From an uncultured Campylobacter sp. (GTDB lineage: Bacteria > Campylobacterota > Campylobacteria > Campylobacterales > Campylobacteraceae), in assembly GCF_937959485.1 (NCBI RefSeq), contig NZ_CALGPY010000012.1:124001-188000 (forward strand): 64,000 nt of DNA. The letters run 5' to 3'. Shown piece by piece: positions 50,752-59,676 of this stretch. The position numbers and the translations under genes were made by a program. The notes under the pieces were generated by a model. It worked only from the letters and a program-made list of their open reading frames with translations, ran no database searches and had not been told where the DNA came from. Position 1 is the first letter of the stretch, and every line of letters begins with the position of its first letter.

Positions 50752-51845
50752 ATGTTTTCTTTTACGATTTTTACGACGCGCTCGATCGTCTCGTCGCTCA
50801 TATCTGTGCCGCTAGGCAGGCAGATGCCGCGTTCAAACATATCCTCGCTCGTGCCGTCAACTACGCTAAGCGCGCCTGCGAAGATGCTTTGCAGATGCAT
50901 CGGCTTCCAAAGCGGGCGAGATTCGATATCGGCTTTATTCAGAGCGTCGATAACCTTTAGATGAGCGCCTTTTTGCTTAAATAGCAGAGTAGTAAGCCAT
51001 CTGTTGCCCTCGCCGCCACCAACTTCCGGCATAAACTCCACGTCGGTGCCCCTAAACAGATCCTCGTAAATTTTAAAAATTTCGCGCTTTCTTTTAACGC
51101 GCTGCGGCAAGACCTCCATCTGGCCTACGCCGATAGCGCCCAAGACATTGCTTAAGCGGTAGTTATAGCCGTAGTCCTTGTGCTCGTAGTGAAGCAGCGG
51201 CTCGCGCGCCTGGGTACTGTAAAATCTAGCCTTAGCGATTAGCTCCTCGTCGTTTGAGATCAGCATTCCGCCACCAGAGGTAGTGATGATTTTATTGCCG
51301 TTGAAGCTTAGCGCGCCGCATTTTCCGATGCCGCCCAGCGCTTTGCCTTTATAAAATCCGCCCAGCGCCTCCGCAGCATCCTCGATGAGATCGATATTTT
51401 CATTAGCGCAAATTTCGCATATCTCATCCATCTTCGCAGCCTGTCCGTAAAGGTGCGTGACGATTAGCGCCTTTGGCTTTTTCGGCGATTTTTTGATCGC
51501 TTCTTTAAGTAGCTTCGGGCTTAAATTCCAGCTCTCGTCGCTGTCTATCAGCACAGGCACGCAGCGCTCGTAAAATATCGGATTTAGCGACGCCATGAAG
51601 GTAAACGTGGACCCTAGCACCACGTCGCCGTCCTTTGCGCCGCTGCAGCGAAGCGCCAGATGAAGCGCCGCCGTGCCTGCGTTTAGCGCCAACGCGCCTC
51701 GCGTTTTGGTATAAGCTTTGACGCTGTTTTCAAATCTATCGACATATTCGCCCAAAGGCGCTATATAGTTGCTCTCAAATACTTTTTTTATATACTCAAG
51801 CTCATCGCCGCCCATATTCGGCGGGCTTAAAAATACTCTTGCCAT
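50748..51845 (-). CDS. pglE: UDP-4-keto-sugar aminotransferase (bacillosamine pathway)
   Basis: PLP-dependent DegT/DnrJ/EryC1 aminotransferase that converts the PglF product to the 4-amino sugar. It starts VFLSPPNMGGDELEYIKKVF with NAGTAALHLALRCSGAKDGD, and the PLP lysine is in CGALSFNGNKIITTSGGGML near residue 184. Length 365. It lies directly after pglD on the minus strand, with about 110 bases between, and is coupled to pglF by overlap. Confidence 0.95.
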   Translation of the reverse strand: MARVFLSPPNMGGDELEYIKKVFESNYIAPLGEYVDRFENSVKAYTKTRGALALNAGTAALHLALRCSGAKDGDVVLGSTFTFMASLNPIFYERCVPVLIDSDESWNLSPKLLKEAIKKSPKKPKALIVTHLYGQAAKMDEICEICANENIDLIEDAAEALGGFYKGKALGGIGKCGALSFNGNKIITTSGGGMLISNDEELIAKARFYSTQAREPLLHYEHKDYGYNYRLSNVLGAIGVGQMEVLPQRVKRKREIFKIYEDLFRGTDVEFMPEVGGGEGNRWLTTLLFKQKGAHLKVIDALNKADIESRPLWKPMHLQSIFAGALSVVDGTSEDMFERGICLPSGTDMSDETIERVVKIVKENI

Positions 51846-51955
51846 CTCTATCCTTTCTTGATTTTAAAATTTAGCCTCGCCTGACGCAAGGCTAAATTTA
51901 GCTTTCGGCATTAAATTTAAATGCTCGGATTTTATCACTTTTAATGTTATAAATT

Positions 51956-52561
51956 TTAAATTTGATCGCTTTTTTTAACTATCCGAGCGGGTACGCCTAC
52001 CGCCGTGCAACCGCTAGGTATGTCGCGCACGACCGCAGCGCCCGCGCCGATGATGCAGCGCTGCCCGATACTTAGCCTCTGAATAACGCTAGCGCCGATG
52101 CCCACGTGCGAAAACGCCCCCACTTTCACGCCGCCCGCAAGCGCCGCGTTAGGGCTAATGTGCGCAAACTCGCCGATCTCGCACTCATGCTCGATTACGA
52201 CGCCTGAGTTGATTATCGCGCCTCGGCCGATTTTAGCTCGCGCATTTATCACGGCGCCCGGCATTACGACCGCGCCCTCGCCGATAGCGGCGCTTGGGCT
52301 AACGATGGCGCTTTGATGAATCAGCGTCGCTATCTCAAAACCCGCTCGCGCCACCCTCTCTTGGATCTTTGCACGAGTTTTATTATCGCCGATTGCGATT
52401 ATTACGGGATGCTTCGGCAGATCCTCGCTAAATTTCAGCCCTGCCGCGTCGTCTAAAAAAACGACCTCGCTAAATTTAGCCCCACGCGCGGCTAGCGCGA
52501 CGTCCGCGACCACTAGCCCATGTCCGCTCGCGCCGTAAACGTAAATTTTAGTTGTGCCCAT
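51956..52561 (-). CDS. pglD: UDP-4-amino-sugar N-acetyltransferase (bacillosamine pathway)
   Basis: Acetylates the 4-amino group to finish UDP-diNAcBac. An N-terminal Rossmann-like part (YVYGASGHGLVVADVALAA) is followed by a left-handed beta-helix of hexapeptide repeats. The catalytic His lies in VVIEHECEIGEFAHISPNAA. 201 residues, matching C. jejuni PglD in plan. The start overlaps pglC by 14 bases. Confidence 0.93.
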   Translation of the reverse strand: MGTTKIYVYGASGHGLVVADVALAARGAKFSEVVFLDDAAGLKFSEDLPKHPVIIAIGDNKTRAKIQERVARAGFEIATLIHQSAIVSPSAAIGEGAVVMPGAVINARAKIGRGAIINSGVVIEHECEIGEFAHISPNAALAGGVKVGAFSHVGIGASVIQRLSIGQRCIIGAGAAVVRDIPSGCTAVGVPARIVKKSDQI

Positions 52562-53153
52562 TAAATTTCTCCGTCGTCGCCACGCCCTCTTTATTCACTC
52601 CCTCTTTTGCAAGCACCTTTTTTATCGTTAAAAGCGCGATCTTAAGATCGAGCGCGAAGCTTAAATTTTGCGCGTAATACGTATCGAACTCAAATTTTTT
52701 CTCCCAGCTGATCGCGTTGCGTCCGTTTACCTGCGCAAGCCCCGTGATGCCCGGGCGCACGCTGTGTCGCAGGCGCTGCTGCGGCGAATAAAGCGGCAGG
52801 TATTCGGTCAGTAAAGGGCGCGGCCCGATGAAGCTCATATCGCCCTTTAGCACGTTGAAAAGCTGCGGCAGCTCATCCAGGCTTAGTGCGCGGATTTTTT
52901 TGCCGTAATCGTTCAGCCGCGCTTCGTCGGGTAGAAGTTCGCCGTCTGCGCCGCGCTCATCGCTCATCGTTTTAAATTTATAAATTTTAAAAATTTGCTC
53001 ATCAAGCCCAGGGCGAGATTGCGTAAAAATCGCGCTTTTGCTAATGTGCTTACGGATCAAAAACCATGTAAGCGCCATCACGGGCGAAACCAAAATGATC
53101 AAAACCAAAGCCGCCGTAAAATCGAGCGCGCGCTTTAAAAAACACCTATACAT
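52548..53153 (-). CDS. pglC: Phosphoglycosyl transferase, diNAcBac-1-phosphate to undecaprenyl phosphate
   Basis: A monotopic phosphoglycosyl transferase that begins the lipid-linked oligosaccharide. A single re-entrant hydrophobic segment (residues 9-32) is followed by FTQSRPGLDEQIFKIYKFKT and the catalytic Asp-Glu in LSLDELPQLFNVLKGDMSFI then GPRPLL. Length 201. The C-terminal tail KEGVATTEKFNGHN contains the KFN phrase also common in low-complexity inserts. It overlaps pglD and pglA. Confidence 0.94.
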   Translation of the reverse strand: MYRCFLKRALDFTAALVLIILVSPVMALTWFLIRKHISKSAIFTQSRPGLDEQIFKIYKFKTMSDERGADGELLPDEARLNDYGKKIRALSLDELPQLFNVLKGDMSFIGPRPLLTEYLPLYSPQQRLRHSVRPGITGLAQVNGRNAISWEKKFEFDTYYAQNLSFALDLKIALLTIKKVLAKEGVNKEGVATTEKFNGHN

Positions 53154-54261
53154 CGATAAATTTCCTATAAACCTCTAAATATTTTTCCGTGACGATCTTT
53201 TCGTCGTAATTTGCGAGCACCATCTCACGCCCGTTTTGCCCGAGCCTCTCGCAAAGCGCAGTATCGTCCAATAAAATTTCGATCTTTCGCGCAAGATCAC
53301 CCGCATCGCGAGTGCGGCATATTAAGCCGTTGACGCCTTCTTGCACGGCTTCTACGCAGCCGCTGCAATCGCTTACCACGCAGGCTCGCGCCATGCTCAT
53401 CGCCTCTAAAACCGTGCGCGGAAAGCCCTCCTTGTAGCTAGGCAGCACGAACATATACGCGCTTTTATACAGCCCTCGAACCTGCTCGCTCCAAGGTATC
53501 CAGCGCACGAACGGGCTTTTTAAAAAGGCTTCGTCCGCGCTACTTCGATTTCCAGCATATCCGCTGCCTACGAAGACGAAACTTGCGTCCGTGCGATCTT
53601 TTAAAAGCTCGGCCGCTTCGTAAAATTCCTTAATCCCCTTGTGCCAAAGCGCGCGCCCCATCATCAAAACCACCTTCCGCTCGCCCAGATCCGCCCCTTC
53701 GCATACGTCCGGATCGAAGTAGCTCGCGTCCACGCCCACGCTTTTGATGCGGTAAATTTTATCCTCGCGAGTAAGGCCCTTAGCCAAAAAATAATCGGGA
53801 TCGGCGTCATTTACGAAGATGCAGCCGTCGCTAAGCGCCAAAGATCGCTTATAAAGCCGCTCGATCACAGCTCTAATTAGAAGCGATTTTACGTCGCTAT
53901 CCACATAGAAGCTGCCGAGCCCCTCTACTAAATTTAACACGGTTTTGACGCCCGCCTTTTTCGCCGCGAAGGTGCCGAAGACGTTTGATTTGTGCGCAGA
54001 GGTCTGAAGCATATCTAGGTTTAGATCGCGCAAAACGGCGGCCAAATCCTCGCTGTTTTTAAGCACTTTGAAAGGGTTGATCGAGGCCTTGTCAAGCTCG
54101 TAGGTCGCGGCGTGAAATTCGCTCGCAAGCCTTTGCGTGTAATCGCCCGCGGGCGCGATTGCGTAAATTTCATGACCGCGCTCTTTAAGAGCCCGCATTA
54201 TCGGCGCGCGAAAGAAATACAGGCTCATGCTTTCGTGCGAAAGAAACCCTATGCGCGCCAC
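53146..54261 (-). CDS. pglA: GalNAc transferase to Und-PP-diNAcBac
   Basis: GT4-family enzyme adding the second sugar. It matches C. jejuni PglA by eye: RIGFLSHESMSLYFFRAPIM, LDMLQTSAHKSNVFGTFAAK, NLVEGLGSFYVDSD, RALWHKGIKEFYEAAELLKD and PSYKEGFPRTVLEAMS. Length 371. The ATG at 54261 lies at the end of a 294-base spacer from pglB; an out-of-frame low-complexity open frame runs through that spacer into the start. Confidence 0.92.
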   Translation of the reverse strand: MARIGFLSHESMSLYFFRAPIMRALKERGHEIYAIAPAGDYTQRLASEFHAATYELDKASINPFKVLKNSEDLAAVLRDLNLDMLQTSAHKSNVFGTFAAKKAGVKTVLNLVEGLGSFYVDSDVKSLLIRAVIERLYKRSLALSDGCIFVNDADPDYFLAKGLTREDKIYRIKSVGVDASYFDPDVCEGADLGERKVVLMMGRALWHKGIKEFYEAAELLKDRTDASFVFVGSGYAGNRSSADEAFLKSPFVRWIPWSEQVRGLYKSAYMFVLPSYKEGFPRTVLEAMSMARACVVSDCSGCVEAVQEGVNGLICRTRDAGDLARKIEILLDDTALCERLGQNGREMVLANYDEKIVTEKYLEVYRKFIDV

Positions 54262-54555
54262 GGCTCACGCTCCGTTTTGAAATTTTGCGACTTAAGATTT
54301 ATATGATTTTGTGCGCGGCACGCGGAATTCTCGCCGTCTGGATTAAAATTTCGCGCGAAATTTTGCACTCTAGAATTTCGCGCTAAATTTCGTGCTTTGA
54401 AATTTTGCGCGATGAAATTCGGCGCCGCAAAAAACCCCCGCTCTTTTTTAAAATTTACCGCCGAAAAAAGCGCTCGCGACGCTTGAAAAAATTTCATTCG
54501 CTCTCCTTAAAATTTAGCCTAAATTTAATCCCAAACTCACGCACAGTAGCAAAAT
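54262..54555. other. Low-complexity spacer between pglB and pglA
   Basis: About 294 bases lie between two pgl genes that are usually tightly packed. Words such as GAAATTTTGCG and CGAAATTTTG recur. On the minus strand, 54249-54497 is open for 83 codons and would read phrases such as NFIAQNFKARNLARNSRVQN, like the in-frame inserts of neighbouring genes, but in a different frame from pglA. I regard it as non-coding. Confidence 0.55.
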
Positions 54556-57258
54556 TTAACGCTTTAATTTATACACCTTCACCGCAGGATTTAAGATCAC
54601 CGGCTCAAACAGATCGCTTTTGTAGCGCTCAAATACGAAAAGTTGCACGTAGCTAGAGTTTAGCATGGCTCGATCCATCAGCAAAAATCGCCCGTAATCG
54701 CGCATGAAAACCACGTAAAATTGCGCGCTACTGTCCATGTTAAGCTCCTTGACCGCCAGCTTGCCGCTCGCGTCGTAGCTCGTTTCGTAAAAGGTATTGA
54801 TCGCGAATTTTCTGCCGCTATACTCTAAATTTAAAAGGCTCGGCGAGATCGAAAAGCCGTTGTCCATATGCACGCCGCTTTGATCCTGAACGAACCTGTC
54901 GCTCGTTATGAAAAACAGCTCGCCTAGCTGCTTGCCGTCGGTGATGTCGATGTTCGAAAACTGCGTGACGACGGGGAAGATATTCATCATGCGATCGGGC
55001 AGGATGTAGTAGATGTCGCGCGTAGGCTTCGGCGGCTTAAAATCGGCTAGCCCCAAGCTTAAGATAAAATCATTTACATCGGTCGCATTGTAGTCTTTTA
55101 AAATTTGCTTTAGCTTGTTTGGAATTTTTTCGCTATATCCGCGCTCGGTGTATTCGACATCCAGGCGCGCCATATTTGCAGAGCTCATCTGATCCCTAAC
55201 AAGCGCGAAGCTAACGGGGAAATTGTCGTTGCCGAGGTGTTTGCCGCCGTCGATGAGGGTCTTTACGTCGCTGTAATAGCGTATGCCATATCCGTAGTCC
55301 CACCACGAAAGCGCGTAATCCTCGCGCTGCGCCTTATCTTTGAGCTCGTCAAACACCTGCACCTCGCTTTTATAAAAGACCGTATCGACCTTGTACGAGA
55401 CGATGTGCTGCCACGCGGGATAGATCGCAAACGCCGTCAAAATAAGCAGTATCGCGCGCCCCGCGATCTTTGGCAGATCCAAGCGCTTTACGCAAAAATA
55501 CAAAATATATCCGAAACTTAAGCCCATCACGCCCACGGCGTAGATCGTAAATCTAAGACCTGCCTTATTCGCCGCAAAGCCCAAAAGCAGAAGCGGGATC
55601 GAGAGCAAAAATTCCTTATGCCTAAAGCAAAGCACCGCGTATCCGATCACCGCGATCACAAAGACCGCGACGTGCGAGCTGATGCGCTCCATAAATACTT
55701 TAGCCGGCACGATGCCCGATTCTTGGATCGTTTGATTGACGTTGAAAAAATGAAATGCCGTATCGGCGTTGTCCGCAAAGGAGCGGAAGATATAAAATTT
55801 TGCCTGAAAGATGATCGGGCTAAGGCCTCCGTTTGCAATGAAAAACGCCACGGCAAAGCCGCCCAAAAGGGCTAGAGATTTAAAATTTAACAGCCTTCCT
55901 CTAAACGCAAAGAGCCAAAATAGCACAAGCGAGATTAAAATTTTAGCTACCAAAGGCGTGGAGCAAAGCGCGATCAAAAAGATGATCATCGCTTCGTAAT
56001 TTACCCTACTTTTTCGCTTAAAAATCAGCGTATAGGCGAAAAACATGGCGAGCATCATGGAATTTAGCGAGAAGCTGGACGGATACCACCACATATAAAA
56101 TATCGTAAACGCGCCCAGCCAAAACAGCGTGCTGCGCGAGCCGCGCGTGCAAATGCGGATGAGCGCCCACAAAATACACATCGCAAGCACGATATTTAGC
56201 ATATCGGTGTCGTAATACCCGGCCATCGTGCGGTTGTAGTAGCTATTTGCCACGCTCGCGACAAGCGCGCCGATGAAACCCGCGCGCATGCAGCGAAACT
56301 CGCTTGAGATCAGCAAAATAGGCACTACGATGAGCGAGCTGCAAACCACCGAAAGATAAACGAAAATGCTCTCCAGCGAAAACGGTAAAATTTTAGCCAA
56401 AAACGCAGTCAAAATCGAAAGAGACGCGCTAAAATAGCTAAGATCGTTGGGCTGATGAAAGCCCGCGAGACGGTCGCGCGCGCCCTCTGCAAAGGCGTAG
56501 CCGTCGTTGGTGTTTATCATCAGCTCGCCGTCCCAAAAAAAGTAGTTCGGAAAGCCGCTCGCCCAATACACCCACCACATACGAAACGCCACGCTAAAGG
56601 CAAATGCAAGCAAAATCATCAGCAAAATATGCTTGGAGAACTCATAATTTTTTATAAAGCCGAAAATTTTGCGCTTCGCCCTACCCGCGCCGTTTGCGCT
56701 CGAAGTACTACTCGAAGCTGCGTTATTACGAGCGCTCTGTGCGCCGCTCTCGCTGCTTGTGCTATTAAATTTGCTCTTGCCGTTCGCATTATTAAATTTA
56801 TTTTTGCCGCCGCGCCTACCTGCGCCGTTAAATTTAGCCGTGCCGTCGCGAGTAGTGCGAGCCGCCGGGCTAGACCCATCCGCACTTTTAAATTTATCTT
56901 CGCCGCGGCAAGCACCGTATGCCAAGCCAAATCCATCCGAGCCGGCGCCGTATCGGCTCTTAGACCTATTCGTGCCTTTAAGCTCGGCTGTGTCCTCAAA
57001 CTCGGCCGCGCCTCCGCAAATTTTACCTGCGACATTAAATTTAGCTGCACCGTCTTTGTCTGCGCTGTCAGCTTTACCTGCGCCGTTAAATTTATCCACG
57101 CTTGCGTACCCGCCAGCGCCTTTTAATTTACCCTGGCCGCGAATTTCGCTCGCGCCGTCAAAGCTCTTAAATTTGCCCGCATCCGCGATATTTTTATTAA
57201 ATTTTTCCGCTTTCTGCTCTAGCGCCTTAATGTCAAAAGCCCTCATTCTCTCCGCCAC
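54556..57258 (-). CDS. pglB: Oligosaccharyltransferase PglB with ~194-residue low-complexity N-terminal extension
   Basis: Transfers the heptasaccharide-type glycan to Asn in D/E-x-N-x-S/T sequons. From about residue 195 the protein follows C. jejuni PglB closely: membrane segments, NTNDGYAFAEGARDRLAGFH with the catalytic Asp, NSYYNRTMAGYYDTDML, FFNVNQTIQES, and the periplasmic SWWDYGYGIRYYSDVKTLID. The MxxI element is in RMMNIFPVV. That part is ~706 residues, the normal size. Residues 1-194 are Gly/Ala/Lys/Ser-rich with repeated KFN phrases. ATG 57258 is the likely start since pglJ ends two bases before it; in-frame starts nearer the first helix were not found. The extension would stay in the cytoplasm. 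Confidence 0.93.
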   Translation of the reverse strand: MAERMRAFDIKALEQKAEKFNKNIADAGKFKSFDGASEIRGQGKLKGAGGYASVDKFNGAGKADSADKDGAAKFNVAGKICGGAAEFEDTAELKGTNRSKSRYGAGSDGFGLAYGACRGEDKFKSADGSSPAARTTRDGTAKFNGAGRRGGKNKFNNANGKSKFNSTSSESGAQSARNNAASSSTSSANGAGRAKRKIFGFIKNYEFSKHILLMILLAFAFSVAFRMWWVYWASGFPNYFFWDGELMINTNDGYAFAEGARDRLAGFHQPNDLSYFSASLSILTAFLAKILPFSLESIFVYLSVVCSSLIVVPILLISSEFRCMRAGFIGALVASVANSYYNRTMAGYYDTDMLNIVLAMCILWALIRICTRGSRSTLFWLGAFTIFYMWWYPSSFSLNSMMLAMFFAYTLIFKRKSRVNYEAMIIFLIALCSTPLVAKILISLVLFWLFAFRGRLLNFKSLALLGGFAVAFFIANGGLSPIIFQAKFYIFRSFADNADTAFHFFNVNQTIQESGIVPAKVFMERISSHVAVFVIAVIGYAVLCFRHKEFLLSIPLLLLGFAANKAGLRFTIYAVGVMGLSFGYILYFCVKRLDLPKIAGRAILLILTAFAIYPAWQHIVSYKVDTVFYKSEVQVFDELKDKAQREDYALSWWDYGYGIRYYSDVKTLIDGGKHLGNDNFPVSFALVRDQMSSANMARLDVEYTERGYSEKIPNKLKQILKDYNATDVNDFILSLGLADFKPPKPTRDIYYILPDRMMNIFPVVTQFSNIDITDGKQLGELFFITSDRFVQDQSGVHMDNGFSISPSLLNLEYSGRKFAINTFYETSYDASGKLAVKELNMDSSAQFYVVFMRDYGRFLLMDRAMLNSSYVQLFVFERYKSDLFEPVILNPAVKVYKLKR
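56660..57180. repeat. Degenerate AAATTT-centred repeats in the pglB 5' part
   Basis: On the plus strand TTAAATTT-type words recur roughly every 25-60 bases between GC-rich pieces; on the coding strand they read KFN, KFNGAG, KFNVAG and KFNNANGKSKFN. Spacings keep the reading frame open for about 170 codons. The opposite strand is also open for over 200 codons as a by-product. Confidence 0.65.
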
Positions 57259-57260
57259 GC

Positions 57261-58379
57261 CTATTTTCCTTCGTCGATTTGTTCTATTTTTGCGATTAGC
57301 TCGCTTGCTATCCGTTTTTTATCGAAAAACGAGGCTCTAATTTTAGCCTTTTTCTCATAAAATTTTACATAATTTTCATCATCCAGCGCTTTTTGCATCG
57401 CCGCTTGAGTGCTTTCTAGATCGTTTACGCCCACCAGTACGCCCCATTCGCTTTGCCCCATAAGCTCGCGCGCACCGCTTTGATGATCGCTTGAAATCAC
57501 GAGCTTGCCGCACGCAAGCGCTTCGATAAGCGCGTTTGAAAACCCCTCAAAAAGGCTTACGAAGACAAACGCGTAGCATCTGGCCATATATTTATACGGG
57601 TTTGCGTCAAAGCCCAAAAGCTTAACGCGGCCGCTTAAGCCGAGCTCCTCTATCAGGGCCTCAAGCTCGGCTCGCAGCACGCCGTCGCCCAAGATCAGCA
57701 GGTCTTTGTCATTATTTTTTAAATTCGCATACGCGCGGATCAAAAGCGCGTGGTTTTTACCCGCATCGAGCCTGCCGACGCTTAGGAAAAAGGGCCGCTC
57801 CTGCGCGATAGGCTCGCTCGCTTTACGACCGATCTCATCCAAATCAATCGCGTTATACAGCACGCTCATCTTGCGCTCGTCGATTCCAAAATTATCCGCC
57901 AGATCGCGCAAATTTCCGAGCGAGTTTGGAAAGATAAAATCGGCCTTCGGATAGAGCTTGCGCAGCAGAAGCTTTGAAATTTTGGATTTAAAGCTCGCAT
58001 CTTTATACAGCACCGACGGCGTCGAGCATTCGTTAAAAATCATCGCTCCGCCCAATCCGTAAACTCGCGCCAGCGCCGCCACGTAACAAGGGCGGTTCAT
58101 CCAAACGAAGTGGATGTCGATACCCAGCCTCTCGCATAGCTTTTTGTAGCGCAACGCCAAAAACGGCAGCTTTGCAAGCTTCAGCAGCCCGTTTTCAAAA
58201 GGGGCTGATTTTTCGATGAAATGGATCCGCACGCCGCTTGGAATTTCATAAAAAATCCTCTCGTTCATCAGCACCAGATGCACCTCGTAGCGCGCCGTAA
58301 GCTCGCCTAAGAGGTTGCTTACGACGCGCTCGGCGCCGCCGCCGCCCATCGAATATATAAAAACGCTTAATCTCTTCAT
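57261..58379 (-). CDS. pglJ: GalNAc transferase PglJ-like
   Basis: GT4 enzyme that adds the third sugar in C. jejuni. Strong similarity by eye: KRLSVFIYSMGGGGAERVVS, EVHLVLMNERIFYEIPSGV, KLPFLALRYKKLCERLGIDI, FNECSTPSVLYKDASFK, LYPKADFIFPNSLGNLRDLA and SVGRLDAGKNHALLIRAYAN. Length from ATG 58379 is 372 residues; the ATG follows AAAAGGTAAAGGG, while the longer frame (11 codons upstream) lacks a ribosome site. pglB starts two bases downstream. Confidence 0.92.
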   Translation of the reverse strand: MKRLSVFIYSMGGGGAERVVSNLLGELTARYEVHLVLMNERIFYEIPSGVRIHFIEKSAPFENGLLKLAKLPFLALRYKKLCERLGIDIHFVWMNRPCYVAALARVYGLGGAMIFNECSTPSVLYKDASFKSKISKLLLRKLYPKADFIFPNSLGNLRDLADNFGIDERKMSVLYNAIDLDEIGRKASEPIAQERPFFLSVGRLDAGKNHALLIRAYANLKNNDKDLLILGDGVLRAELEALIEELGLSGRVKLLGFDANPYKYMARCYAFVFVSLFEGFSNALIEALACGKLVISSDHQSGARELMGQSEWGVLVGVNDLESTQAAMQKALDDENYVKFYEKKAKIRASFFDKKRIASELIAKIEQIDEGK

Positions 58380-58632
58380 CCCTTTACCTTTTAAATATCG
58401 CTGACACGCCATAAATTTAAGCTTTACTCACGCCTTTTTATGCGAGCATACGCCGCGCACCCCGTTTAAATTTAGCGTATTTTGCGCTACCTCCAAGCAG
58501 CCAAAATTTCATCGCGCGATGCGGCTTTGTAAATTTAAACGCGCTGCTACGCTCAGGCGCAAGGCGCTATCTTAGCACACCGAAGTTTAAATTTAATCCC
58601 TGCGCGCCGTTAGGGCATCGATAAGCGCCGCA
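58380..58632. other. Intergenic spacer within the glycosylation locus
   Basis: About 253 bases without a gene, containing several AAATTTA words and GC-rich pieces. A second promoter for pglJ and the downstream pgl genes could lie here, but none is clear. Confidence 0.4.
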
Positions 58633-59676
58633 CTATTTGCGCGCAAACCGATCGATCAAGCCCTGCCAGAGCTCGACTATGCGCTCCTGCGAAAAATCGT
58701 CTAAATTTTCATTTGCATTTTGCACGAGAGTGTCTCGCAGCGCCTCATCGCGCATCAAATTTTCAAGCTTGCTCGCAAGCTCATTCGCATCGCCGCATTT
58801 AAACAAAACGCCGCTAAAGCCGTCCTTTATGAGCTCTTTTGCACCCGCAGTGTCGCTGCTAAGCCGTACGCAGCCGTAAAACGCGGACTCGATCAGCACG
58901 TTCGGAAGCCCCTCGTTAAGCGAGCTTAGCACAAAAATTTTAGCTTCTTTATACAACTCGCTCACGTCCTGCTTGTGCCCCAAAAATCGCACTTCAAGCC
59001 CAAGCCGCGCCGCTAGCTCGCGCAAGCTTTCGCGCAGCGATCCGTCGCCTGCAATTAAAATTTCCCACTTAGCAAGCAGGCTTTTATCGATCCCGCTTAG
59101 CGCGTCAAAGTAAATTTCATACCCCTTGACAGGCTCGAGCCTGCCGACGCTTAAGATCACGTTTCGCTTGACGCTTTTAGCGCCATCAACCTCGCCGAAA
59201 AAGGGGTTGTGCACGATAAAGCAGTTTTTAACAAATCGCGAATAGTACTCAAAGTCCGAGCGCGTAAGCACCGTAAGCGCGTCCGCTTTTTTATAGCACA
59301 GATCGCGCACGCGGCTAAAAAGCCCGCTTGGCAGATAATCGTGCGCGTTGTGCTCTGTCGCGATGAGCGGGATGCCTAGCCCGAAGCTTGCGATCACGCA
59401 CGCTACGTTCGTCCAGTCCATAAAGCTGATGATGACGCTTGGTCGCTCTCGCTTGAAACACTCGCGTAAAATTCTGTATTTATCGAACCTGCCGCCATTT
59501 TCATAAACATCCAGATGCAAAAATTTTATCTTTTCGCTAAATTTATACCTGCCCTCGTCGTTTTCCAAAATCGCGATCGTAACGTTGTTTGCACGCGCAA
59601 AATGATTCGCCAAAACCTGAAGCACGCGCTCGGCGCCGCCGTTTCTAAGAGCCGCGATGACGAATAAAATTTTCAT
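58633..59676 (-). CDS. GT4 glycosyltransferase, PglH-related paralogue
   Basis: A 347-residue transferase of the same group as PglH. It starts MKILFVIAALRNGGAERVLQ, has VIISFMDWTNVACVIASFGL and IATEHNAHDYLPSGLFSR, then the donor-binding half NVILSVGRLEPVKGYEIYFD and SSLNEGLPNVLIESAFYGCV, with the E-x7-E motif. The PglH-like gene at 60938 matches C. jejuni PglH better, so this one probably adds a different sugar. Coupled to the GT2 gene upstream by a 4-base overlap. Confidence 0.8.
   Translation of the reverse strand: MKILFVIAALRNGGAERVLQVLANHFARANNVTIAILENDEGRYKFSEKIKFLHLDVYENGGRFDKYRILRECFKRERPSVIISFMDWTNVACVIASFGLGIPLIATEHNAHDYLPSGLFSRVRDLCYKKADALTVLTRSDFEYYSRFVKNCFIVHNPFFGEVDGAKSVKRNVILSVGRLEPVKGYEIYFDALSGIDKSLLAKWEILIAGDGSLRESLRELAARLGLEVRFLGHKQDVSELYKEAKIFVLSSLNEGLPNVLIESAFYGCVRLSSDTAGAKELIKDGFSGVLFKCGDANELASKLENLMRDEALRDTLVQNANENLDDFSQERIVELWQGLIDRFARK

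Noticed and set aside
56455..57340. Long plus-strand open frames opposite pglB
   Set aside because: They are by-products of the repetitive GC/AAATTT composition of the pglB extension, which opens several frames; pglB itself is unmistakable.
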